From: an uncultured bacterium
GTDB taxonomy: Bacteria; Patescibacteriota; Minisyncoccia; UBA6257; UBA9933
Length of the DNA: 32,383 nucleotides
Assembly: GCA_913009635.1 (NCBI GenBank)
Contig: CAJVXI010000011.1
Span: 1-32,383 of the forward strand
Direction: 5' to 3'
In this document: piece by piece, positions 17,765 to 25,352 of the stretch
How positions within the stretch are numbered: position 1 is the first letter of the stretch
Layout of the letters: each line of letters starts with the position of its first letter
Position numbers and translations under genes: made by a program
The notes under the pieces: model-generated
Databases searched by the model: none
What the model was told of the DNA's origin: nothing
What the model saw: the letters and a program-made list of their open reading frames with translations, nothing else

Positions 17765-18694
17765 TCAGTATAAGTCAGTGATAAAGTCGTAAATATTTAA
17801 GACCGCCTTGATGCCATCTCCGATAGCGATATTGTTCTGCTTATATAGAACATCCGTGATATCGCCGGCTGCCCAAATTCCTTCTTGAGTCGTTTTTTGG
17901 GTTTTATGGTCAACTATGATTTGTTTATATTTATTTAACTCAACTAAATCTTTTACTAAACCGCTGTTCGGCTCATAGCCGATTGACACAAAAACTCCTC
18001 CTAATTTAATTTCATTTATTTTATTAGTTTTTCGATCTAAATATTTAAGTCTGGAAACAAAATCTTCTCCCAAAATCTCTTTAACAGCAGCCATGGTGAT
18101 TATTTCTACCTTAGAATCTTTCTTTATTTTTTCCTGAAGAATGATATCTCCCCTGAACGAATCTGAGCGTATAATTAAGTAAATTTTAGAAGCGTAAGAA
18201 AGTAAGTCAATCACCGCTCCCAAAGCCGAATTGCCGCCGCCTATCACGGCCACTGCCTTATTCTTAAATAGGGGCGCGTCGCAAATAGAACAATAAGACA
18301 CGCCCTTGCCTTCAAATTCTTTTTCGCCAGGTATATTTAATTTGCGATAATGGCTGCCAGCCGCAATTAAAATAGTTTTTGATTTAAATTTTTCATTATT
18401 ATCAGTTACTACGGTAAAAACATCTTTATTTTTTTCTACGCTAGAAACCGAAATACCGCTTTTAATATCAATCTCTTCTTGGACTCGTAAATGTTCTTCC
18501 AACGCTTTTGCTAATTTAACTCCGGAGATTGATTTAATGCCGATAAAATTATTAATTTCCGCGGCAATAGTTGACTGACCGCCAAAATCTTTGGCAATCA
18601 ATAAAGTTTTTATTTTCTTTCGGGCTCCGTAGATTCCAGCTGCGACAGCTGCCGGCCCACCGCCAATTATGATTAAATCGTACATAATATTCAA
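17765..18694 (-). CDS. trxB: Thioredoxin reductase-like FAD protein
   Basis: DLIIIGGGPAAVAAGIYGARKK, redox CSICD, AVIGGGNSA, GIWAAGDITD. Confidence 0.9.
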   Translation of the reverse strand: MNIMYDLIIIGGGPAAVAAGIYGARKKIKTLLIAKDFGGQSTIAAEINNFIGIKSISGVKLAKALEEHLRVQEEIDIKSGISVSSVEKNKDVFTVVTDNNEKFKSKTILIAAGSHYRKLNIPGEKEFEGKGVSYCSICDAPLFKNKAVAVIGGGNSALGAVIDLLSYASKIYLIIRSDSFRGDIILQEKIKKDSKVEIITMAAVKEILGEDFVSRLKYLDRKTNKINEIKLGGVFVSIGYEPNSGLVKDLVELNKYKQIIVDHKTQKTTQEGIWAAGDITDVLYKQNNIAIGDGIKAVLNIYDFITDLY

Positions 18695-18722
18695 ATTATA
18701 ACAAGATTTTAAAAATAAAAAA

Positions 18723-18750
18723 GGGTCCTTGTAAAATCTTACAAGGACCC
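18723..18750. terminator. Strong intrinsic terminator of the 18769-19554 gene
   Basis: gggtccttgtaa-aatc-ttacaaggaccc, 12-bp perfect stem; T-run on the minus strand. Confidence 0.92.
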
Positions 18751-18768
18751 AAAAGTCAAATCAAAACT

Positions 18769-19554
18769 TCAAGAACTCAAGTTTTCGGACTTCCGGACAG
18801 ACGACAAACCAATACTGCCATCGCGCCGGTCATCCCACCAGTAGGCGATCCGGAGACCACCAAAATCGAAGCTGCCGACACTGACACGGTGGCCGTCCGA
18901 AAGCAAATCCGAGCAACGAGCATAAATATTTTCAAATAAGCGCTCTCCAGTAGCAAGGTAATGACCTATAATCGTGTAAACCATTATTCGGGCTTTTGGT
19001 GTTTCCTCGTTTTCGACAAGTAAAGCTTGCTGTTCATTCCAGGTTTTACTTGTTGAATTAGGCACGATATCCTTACGAATAAGATGCCAGCTTGCTTCGC
19101 CTTTGTCTCTTGCAAAAGATTGCTTATTATACCAGGAATCTTCGTGAGAATAAAAGAGTTTTTTCTCAATTTTCTCGCGAATCTTAAGAATTGACATCGG
19201 AAAAGCAGCAACGAGAATATGAGTTTTTTTATACTCCTCCAAAACACCCTCTGTGAATGGCACTTCAACAAAAAGACCTAATTCTCTTTCGGTTGGATTA
19301 ACTCTAAGATGTTGGATGGCTTTTTCAATACCAAAAAAGTTTTTACCCATAATAGCACAAGCTGTTTTTTGACTAACTGTGGCTTCATAGCCGCCCTGAC
19401 GAATGAATTGCACCACCTTTGTAGCAAGCTTATTCCCCTTACTTTGAATCACTGACTGAGCTTCGGTATCGCCAAGACCTGCTGCCTCAAGTTTCCAAAG
19501 AAGCTCATGCTCCTTGTGCACCAACAACTTACGTTGGCTTACGATGTTTTTCAT
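18769..19554 (-). CDS. Unknown 261-aa protein with GC-rich 3' end (GGLRIAYWWDDRRDGSIGLSSVRK)
   Basis: Long ORF, consensus promoter upstream, strong terminator downstream; no family assigned. Confidence 0.8.
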   Translation of the reverse strand: MKNIVSQRKLLVHKEHELLWKLEAAGLGDTEAQSVIQSKGNKLATKVVQFIRQGGYEATVSQKTACAIMGKNFFGIEKAIQHLRVNPTERELGLFVEVPFTEGVLEEYKKTHILVAAFPMSILKIREKIEKKLFYSHEDSWYNKQSFARDKGEASWHLIRKDIVPNSTSKTWNEQQALLVENEETPKARIMVYTIIGHYLATGERLFENIYARCSDLLSDGHRVSVGSFDFGGLRIAYWWDDRRDGSIGLSSVRKSENLSS

Positions 19555-19633
19555 CGCGCACCTTCTTAAAAAAATTTAGATTTGATATTTATCCCGCTAA
19601 TGCAGGATTTGTAAAAGACCTAATTTAACTATA

Positions 19634-19661
19634 ATTATACACATATTCCAAGCTTTGTCAA
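19634..19661 (-). promoter_or_regulatory. Consensus sigma70-type promoter for the 261-aa gene
   Basis: Minus strand TTGACA (19661-19656), 16-bp spacer, TATAAT (19639-19634). Confidence 0.82.
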
Positions 19662-19689
19662 CTTTATCCGCTTTAGTTAGCCCCGAATA

Positions 19690-20058
19690 AATCCCTTCGG
19701 GATTATGCAAAGCATGCCAAAGCGCTCTAACCGGTTAGAGCGCTTAAACTTTTTTTCTACGCATTTCTGCGCAGTGGATATCTACTGAGATATTAACGTA
19801 GATATCTACATTAATATCTCATGAGATATCTCAGTAGAAAAATCCTGCTGCTACAAGTGGCAATAAAAAAATACGTATTAAAATACGTATTTAATTACAT
19901 AATAAATCCTTGAATAAATTCAAGGATTAAAACAAGGATTAATTCAAGGATTAAAACAAGGATTTATTCAAGGATTTCACTTTACTATCTTATACATGCG
20001 ATCGCATGTATAAGATAGTAAATGTGTGGATGTACGTAAATGTTCTGGCGAATGAACA
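19690..20058. repeat. Dense palindrome and phased-repeat island
   Basis: Perfect palindromes at 19720-19745 (26 bp), 19798-19809, 19814-19829, 19881-19892, 19981-20022 (42 bp); caaggatt x5 at 12-bp spacing; several hairpins. Confidence 0.95.
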
Positions 20059-20064
20059 ATAAAA

Positions 20065-20090
20065 AAACTCGCCCTGGATAGGGCGAGTTT
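20065..20090. terminator. Intrinsic terminator of the 20104-20295 gene
   Basis: aaactcgccc-tggata-gggcgagttt with flanking A/T run. Confidence 0.88.
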
Positions 20091-20103
20091 GAATAATAAT
20101 TTA

Positions 20104-20295
20104 CTAAGCAGCAGGAGCATCTTCTCCTTCTTTAGGAGCTTCTCCTCCTTCAGCAGGAGCTTCAGTAGGAGCATCAGTAGGAGCATCAGCAGGAGCATCA
20201 GATCCTCCTTCTGCTTGCTCTTCAACCATAGGAGTGCCACAACACTCTTTTGCCTCGTCTGAGGTAACATTACATGAATTGCATTTATAAGCCAT
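20104..20295 (-). CDS. Small Cys-rich zinc-ribbon/rubredoxin-like protein with Ala/Pro/Asp/Glu repeat tail
   Basis: MAYKCNSCNVTSDEAKECCGTPM then APADAPTDAPTEAPAEGGEAP; own terminator. Confidence 0.75.
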   Translation of the reverse strand: MAYKCNSCNVTSDEAKECCGTPMVEEQAEGGSDAPADAPTDAPTEAPAEGGEAPKEGEDAPAA

Positions 20296-20361
20296 AATAA
20301 TTTTATTTTCTTAATTAAACAAACAAAAAACGACCTTTTATTAAATAATCGTATTTTATGA

Positions 20362-20592
20362 TTATTTTATCCCTAATGCTTTTTCAAGCTCAGGACGGTT
20401 AAATCCTACTATAATTGTCCCATTAATGTCAAGTACCGGCACCCCCATCTGATGTGATTTATCAATCATCTCCTGTCGAGCTTTTTCATCGTTTGTAACG
20501 TCAAGTTCTTCATATTCAACGTCATTTTTCTTAAAAAACTCTTTTACCATGTCACAATAAGGGCAAGTTGATGTTGTATAAATTTTGACCAT
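20362..20592 (-). CDS. Glutaredoxin-like protein
   Basis: 76 aa, MVKIYTTSTCPYCDMVKEFF ... MGVPVLDINGTIIVGFNRPELEKAL. Confidence 0.9.
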   Translation of the reverse strand: MVKIYTTSTCPYCDMVKEFFKKNDVEYEELDVTNDEKARQEMIDKSHQMGVPVLDINGTIIVGFNRPELEKALGIK

Positions 20593-20597
20593 AAATA

Positions 20598-20690
20598 ATT
20601 AGTAAACAGTAATCAGCAAACAGTAACTAGGGATAAAAATAGTTTAATTTATTTCAACCCTAGTTCCTAGTTGCTAGTTCCTAGTTACTC
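20598..20690. repeat. agtaa(c)/ctagtt word inverted repeat
   Basis: aattagtaaacagtaatcagcaaacagtaactaggg ... accctagttcctagttgctagttcctagttact. Confidence 0.85.
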
Positions 20691-20691
20691 T

Positions 20692-20862
20692 TTAATAATT
20701 TTTAGATTTTCCTCCAAATATCATCCATAAAGACAATATCACTATTGCAGCTCCAGCAACAACATTACTCCACAAAGCCACATTATTAACATAAAATCCG
20801 AGCAACCATGGCGAAATTATTACCCAGAGACCCAAAACCAATTGAAACCAACTTAAAATCAT
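20692..20862 (-). CDS. 56-aa two-TM protein resembling SPW-repeat proteins (not in the supplied ORF track)
   Basis: Manual translation: MILSWFQLVLGLWVIISPWLLGFYVNNVALWSNVVAGAAIVILSLWMIFGGKSKNY*; fills the gap between glutaredoxin and DsbA-like genes. Confidence 0.72.
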   Translation of the reverse strand: MILSWFQLVLGLWVIISPWLLGFYVNNVALWSNVVAGAAIVILSLWMIFGGKSKNY

Positions 20863-20900
20863 AATATTAAAAAAATTTAGAATATAGAATTTTATTTATT

Positions 20901-21632
20901 CTACTCTCTACTTTCTACATTAACAAGCGCCTCTTCAATGGCTTTGACAAAAACATCATAAGGATAAGCTCCTTGAATCATTTTACCGTTAATAAAAATA
21001 GTAGGGGTTGAAATATTCTGCCCCATAGCGGCTTTTGCTTCATTAGCATCATTTTCAACTTCAGCGGCATATTTTTTAGAATCAAAACAATTAAGAAATT
21101 CCTCAACATTCATCTCTAAATTAGAGGCGATTTCCTGAAAAGTTTCTCTATTTAAATTCCCCGTATGTTCGCTATTCCCCTTCTCTTCAAATTCTTTAAT
21201 TTCAATTTCAAACAATTGATCATGATATTGCCAATATTTCCCTTGATCTTTAGCGCATTCAGCTGCCTGAGCGGCAACAGTTGATTCTGGACCAAGAAAA
21301 GCTAAGTCTTTGTGGATTAATTTTGCTTTACCTGTTTCAATATAATTTTTGCGGATTAATGATTCTGTCTCCTTGTAATATCTGGCGCAAAACGGACACT
21401 GATAATCACTAAAAACAATTATAGTTACGGGCGCTTTGGGGTCTCCAAGAATTACGTCATCGCCAATTTGAGGTTCAGATAAATTAATTATTGGTTCTTT
21501 AAGATTAGCTGCTTGATTATCGTTATTAACTTTTTTTAATCCAGCGCTATAAATCAATGAACCGCCAATTAAAACTGCTGCGACTAAAACGCTTATAGAT
21601 AAAAACTTGTCTGATTTATTTTGATTTTCCAT
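20901..21632 (-). CDS. DsbA-like thioredoxin-domain protein, membrane anchored
   Basis: N-terminal TM; GDPKAPVTIIVFSDYQCPFCARYY; STPTIFINGKMIQGAYPYDVF. Confidence 0.92.
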   Translation of the reverse strand: MENQNKSDKFLSISVLVAAVLIGGSLIYSAGLKKVNNDNQAANLKEPIINLSEPQIGDDVILGDPKAPVTIIVFSDYQCPFCARYYKETESLIRKNYIETGKAKLIHKDLAFLGPESTVAAQAAECAKDQGKYWQYHDQLFEIEIKEFEEKGNSEHTGNLNRETFQEIASNLEMNVEEFLNCFDSKKYAAEVENDANEAKAAMGQNISTPTIFINGKMIQGAYPYDVFVKAIEEALVNVESRE

Positions 21633-21711
21633 AAAAAATAGTATAAATTAAGTTATATGATATCTTTGTTAATTGTTAGCCATTATTAAATAAATGTCAA
21701 GCTATCCAAAT

Positions 21712-21838
21712 GAAAAATTCAAATATCAAAATGGAAAATGACAGTGTAAAATTTCAAAATGAATTAAAACGAACGGAAACAATTTTAACATTTTGATTTG
21801 TCATTTTGAATTTTTAATTTTTACACTTTCAATTATTT
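21712..21838. repeat. Third copy of the aaaatgtaaa/tttacatttt inverted-repeat family
   Basis: aaattcaaatatcaaaatggaaaatgacagtgtaaaatttcaaaatg ... cattttgatttgtcattttgaatttttaatttttacacttt. Confidence 0.87.
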
Positions 21839-21842
21839 ATTT

Positions 21843-23168
21843 ATGTCAAAAATAAAAACAATAATAATATTTTTAGGTGATATCGCTATTTTATACGGGT
21901 CATTAGCCCTTACTTTATTATTGCGTTATGGGCCATCTAATTTCCAAGAATCGTTCTTAACCCACCTTAAATCATTTTCTTTAATTTTTATTATTTGGCT
22001 CTTGGTTTTTTATCTTGCCGACCTTTACCAAAATAAAACTCTTAAAAACAATTTTTCGTTGGCTCGCTCCATTATTCCGGCGATTACAATAAGCGCCATT
22101 ATTTCAGTTATATTTTTCTACGCATTCACTCCGCTTTTTAACCTTACCCCAAAAACAAATCTTTTAATATTCGCTTTTATTTTTGGAATTATAGATTTCA
22201 TCTGGAGGGCGTTAATGATTAAAATTCTGATTAAAAGCGGGTGGCGCACCAATTTATTGATAATTGATAATTCAGAAACCATAACTAAAATCACGTCCTA
22301 TTTGGAATCCAATCCCCAATTTGGCTATGATATTCGTCATTGGCTCAAAGAAGATTTGAATAACAATAATCTAAAAAATTTAGAAAAAACAATTTCTGAT
22401 AATGAAATTGATATAATTATTATTCCTCCCAACATCATTAAAAAAAATATCTCTGTTGTTAAATTTATCTATAAATTATTGCCGTTGAAAATCAGCGTGA
22501 TTGATTCAGCGAGTTTTTATGAATTAATTTTCCAAAAAGTGCCTATTGATGAGCTTGAAGAAAGCTGGTTTATTGAAAAAATAACAACCAGACGTCATGT
22601 TTATGACGCTGCCAAGAGAACAATGGATGTTATTTTGGCCTCTCTATTGTGTATAATTTTACTGCCTTTAATTATTATTATTGCGATTTTAATTAAAGCT
22701 ACTTCACGAGGAACAATAATTTATAAACAAAAAAGAACAGGCAAAAACGGGAAATCATTTACTCTCTATAAATTCCGAACTATGCGAACCAATCAAGACG
22801 GACCGCTCTGGACCGCTAAAGATGACAAACGGCTCACTTTTATAGGAAAAATTCTCCGCCACACCCATTTAGACGAATTCTCACAATTTTATAATATTAT
22901 TAAAGGCGATATTTCTTTTATTGGTCCGCGCGCGGAACGTTCGGAGCTAGTTGAACAATATCAAAAACTCCCCTATTATGACATGCGTCACATTATCAAA
23001 CCCGGACTGACTGGATGGGCTCAAGTTAACTATCAACCAAGCGTTTCTTTAGAAGAAGCGTTTGAAAAACTCCAGTACGATATTTATTACATTAAAAATC
23101 GTTCTCTGTTTTTGGATTTCTTGATAATTTTGAAAACAATTAAGTATTTATTTACGTCTAATAACTAA
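21843..23168 (+). CDS. Polyprenyl-phosphate sugar-1-phosphate transferase (WcaJ/WbaP-like)
   Basis: N-terminal TM block, then KRTMDVILASLLCIILLPL, YKQKRTGKNGKSFTLYKFRTM, LDEFSQFYNIIKGDISFIGPRAE, PGLTGWAQVNY. Confidence 0.93.
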   Translation: MSKIKTIIIFLGDIAILYGSLALTLLLRYGPSNFQESFLTHLKSFSLIFIIWLLVFYLADLYQNKTLKNNFSLARSIIPAITISAIISVIFFYAFTPLFNLTPKTNLLIFAFIFGIIDFIWRALMIKILIKSGWRTNLLIIDNSETITKITSYLESNPQFGYDIRHWLKEDLNNNNLKNLEKTISDNEIDIIIIPPNIIKKNISVVKFIYKLLPLKISVIDSASFYELIFQKVPIDELEESWFIEKITTRRHVYDAAKRTMDVILASLLCIILLPLIIIIAILIKATSRGTIIYKQKRTGKNGKSFTLYKFRTMRTNQDGPLWTAKDDKRLTFIGKILRHTHLDEFSQFYNIIKGDISFIGPRAERSELVEQYQKLPYYDMRHIIKPGLTGWAQVNYQPSVSLEEAFEKLQYDIYYIKNRSLFLDFLIILKTIKYLFTSNN

Positions 23169-23260
23169 TCGGCATAAATCAGCTATATCCGCATTAATCA
23201 GCGTATTAACACCACCAACACTGATTTATGCTGATTTTAACTGATTGATGCTGATAAAAA
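23165..23260. repeat. aatcag/ctgatt word inverted repeat
   Basis: ggcataaatcagctatatccgcattaatcagcg ... cactgatttatgctgattttaactgattgatgctgat. Confidence 0.88.
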
Positions 23261-24715
23261 ATGAGGATTAAGGAATTACTTTTTCAGAATCGCGGAATGC
23301 GCCAAACAATAGCTAAAAATGTTTTTTGGTTAACCCTAAGCCAGGTTGGCAGTCGATTAATTAGAGCATTAATAATAATCTACGCAGCTCGAATTTTAGG
23401 CGCGGCTGAATACGGTATTTTTGCTTATGTTTTAGGTTTTGCCGGATTTTTTACTCTTTTTGCTGACGTCGGAATCAACCCACTACTTACTAGAAATACA
23501 GCTAATCATCCTGAACAACGAACTGAATACTTTTCAACGAGTTTTTGGATAAAAATAGTCCTGCTTTTAGCTACTGCTTTGTTGGTTATCTTTGTCGCGC
23601 CTCATTTTACAAATATTGAAGCAGCTAAAGCGCTAATTCCGCTTGTTGCTTTATTGGTTATTTTTGATGGTTTGCGGGATTTTTCTATTGCTTTTTTTAG
23701 AGGTTTAGAAAAAATGGAGCGAGAAGCTCTTATTGTAATTGTAATGAATATAACAATCGCGGTGGCTGGTTTTATTATTTTAAGTATTTCCCCAACTGCA
23801 AAATCATTAATATTTTCTTATATCGCCAGCGTTGGAGTTTCGGTTATTTTATCTGTTATTATTCTAAGAAATCAGTTTTTTAAAGTTTTCCTTTTTTTTA
23901 AAAAGAACTTAGCTAAGCAAATTATCAAAGATGCTTGGCCTATGGCTTTTTCAGCAATGTTAGGAATTTTTATGATGAATACTGATATTATAATGCTTGG
24001 TTGGTGGCGAACAGCTGAAGAAATTGGTTATTATTCAGTCAGCCAACGTATTATTGGACTACTTTATACCCTACCAACACTTTTAGCTATTGGAATATTT
24101 CCGACCTTGTCCCGGCTCATTAAACAAAGTGAAAAACAAAAAATAAAAAATCTTAGTGAAAAATCAATGACTTTAACTTTTTTGATGGCAATTCCGTTGG
24201 TAGTGGGAGGAATTATTTTGAGCCAACCGATTATTGAATTACTCTTTGGTCATGAATATTTACCGGCTATCCCGGCCTTTAAAATTTTACTTATCAGCAT
24301 GCTTATAATATTCTCCGGACCTCTTATTTTTAGATTCGTCGTAGCACACAATCAACAAAGAAAGGTAATTAAATATGTAGCAGTTGGAGCTTTTGGAAAT
24401 GTTATTTTTAACGCCATATTAATTCCTATTTACGGAATTATTGGCGCTGCAATTACCACAATTGTTGCCTATTCTTTATATTACGGTTTAACCTGGAGAA
24501 AAATTAAAAAAACAGCTGACCTTAAAATATTGCCTTATCTTAAAAAAATAACCGCAGCCGCGATTATTATGGGAGTATTTACTTTCACTCTTAATCAATT
24601 TGGCTTGAATGTAATTATTAATATTATTATTTCAGCTGTAATTTATTTGGGAGCGCTTTACTTGCTGAAAGAAAAAATCCTAGAAGAAGTTATGTCTTTA
24701 TTTAAAAAGATATAG
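23261..24715 (+). CDS. Oligosaccharide flippase (Wzx/MATE-like)
   Basis: 484-aa polytopic protein; AARILGAAEYGIFAYVLGFAGFFTLFADVGINPLLTRN. Confidence 0.9.
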   Translation: MRIKELLFQNRGMRQTIAKNVFWLTLSQVGSRLIRALIIIYAARILGAAEYGIFAYVLGFAGFFTLFADVGINPLLTRNTANHPEQRTEYFSTSFWIKIVLLLATALLVIFVAPHFTNIEAAKALIPLVALLVIFDGLRDFSIAFFRGLEKMEREALIVIVMNITIAVAGFIILSISPTAKSLIFSYIASVGVSVILSVIILRNQFFKVFLFFKKNLAKQIIKDAWPMAFSAMLGIFMMNTDIIMLGWWRTAEEIGYYSVSQRIIGLLYTLPTLLAIGIFPTLSRLIKQSEKQKIKNLSEKSMTLTFLMAIPLVVGGIILSQPIIELLFGHEYLPAIPAFKILLISMLIIFSGPLIFRFVVAHNQQRKVIKYVAVGAFGNVIFNAILIPIYGIIGAAITTIVAYSLYYGLTWRKIKKTADLKILPYLKKITAAAIIMGVFTFTLNQFGLNVIINIIISAVIYLGALYLLKEKILEEVMSLFKKI

Positions 24716-24719
24716 AAAT

Positions 24720-25352
24720 CTAATAAATGTCACGGCGTGGCGCCTGCCACCATTCTATTAGAAAAACCAGAAAAATCCCTAAAAATAGACCTGACAATCC
24801 TCCTATAATTATGTTTAATATCGGTCTTTTATTTGTTTGTTTTTCTGAAATTACGGGGGTTTTTACTATTTTAGTAAATTGAATATTACTAAATGAATCT
24901 AAGGGGCCAATAATTCCATCTCTTAGGAAATCTTTTTTAACATTAATTCTTTCTTTATGTTCAGCTAAAATCTTCCCGCTTATTTCCTCTAAAACACTTT
25001 GTGCTTCTTCTGGTTTAATTGCTTCAATTTTAATCTGAATTAAATTCGTTTTAGTTGGATTCAAGACAATCACATTATAAGAAAATTCTCCATAAATTCC
25101 TTCCTGAATTTTTTCTATTAATTGTTCGGGTGATTCTATTAAAATATTCTTATCAATCTTACCAATTTCTAGCCAAATATTTGCTTCATAGGTTTTTATC
25201 TCGTTTAAAGTAAAATAAAAAGTTAAGCCGCCGGCTATTATAACTCCCAATAAAAACGCGCCGAAAATCAACCATTTTCTTTTAAGTATCAATCTAATAT
25301 AATCCTTTAAATCAACTTCTTTTTCTTCCATAATTACAATTTTATTATTCAA
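24720..25352 (-). CDS. Wzz-type chain-length determinant protein
   Basis: EVDLKDYIRLILKRKWLIFGAFLLGVIIAGG ... KRPILNIIIGGLSGLFLGIFLVFLIEWW. Confidence 0.82.
   Translation of the reverse strand: MNNKIVIMEEKEVDLKDYIRLILKRKWLIFGAFLLGVIIAGGLTFYFTLNEIKTYEANIWLEIGKIDKNILIESPEQLIEKIQEGIYGEFSYNVIVLNPTKTNLIQIKIEAIKPEEAQSVLEEISGKILAEHKERINVKKDFLRDGIIGPLDSFSNIQFTKIVKTPVISEKQTNKRPILNIIIGGLSGLFLGIFLVFLIEWWQAPRRDIY

Noticed and set aside
19921-19976. Mini CRISPR from the 12-bp phased caaggatt repeats
   Set aside because: Repeat of 8 bp with 4-bp AT spacers is far too short; iteron or operator-like is a better description.
19977-20270. ORF 97 aa (MLPQTRQKSV...LLLMLLLMLLLK...)
   Set aside because: Alternative frame of the zinc-ribbon gene's repeat tail, running through its terminator and the 42-bp palindrome; low-complexity Leu/Lys artefact.
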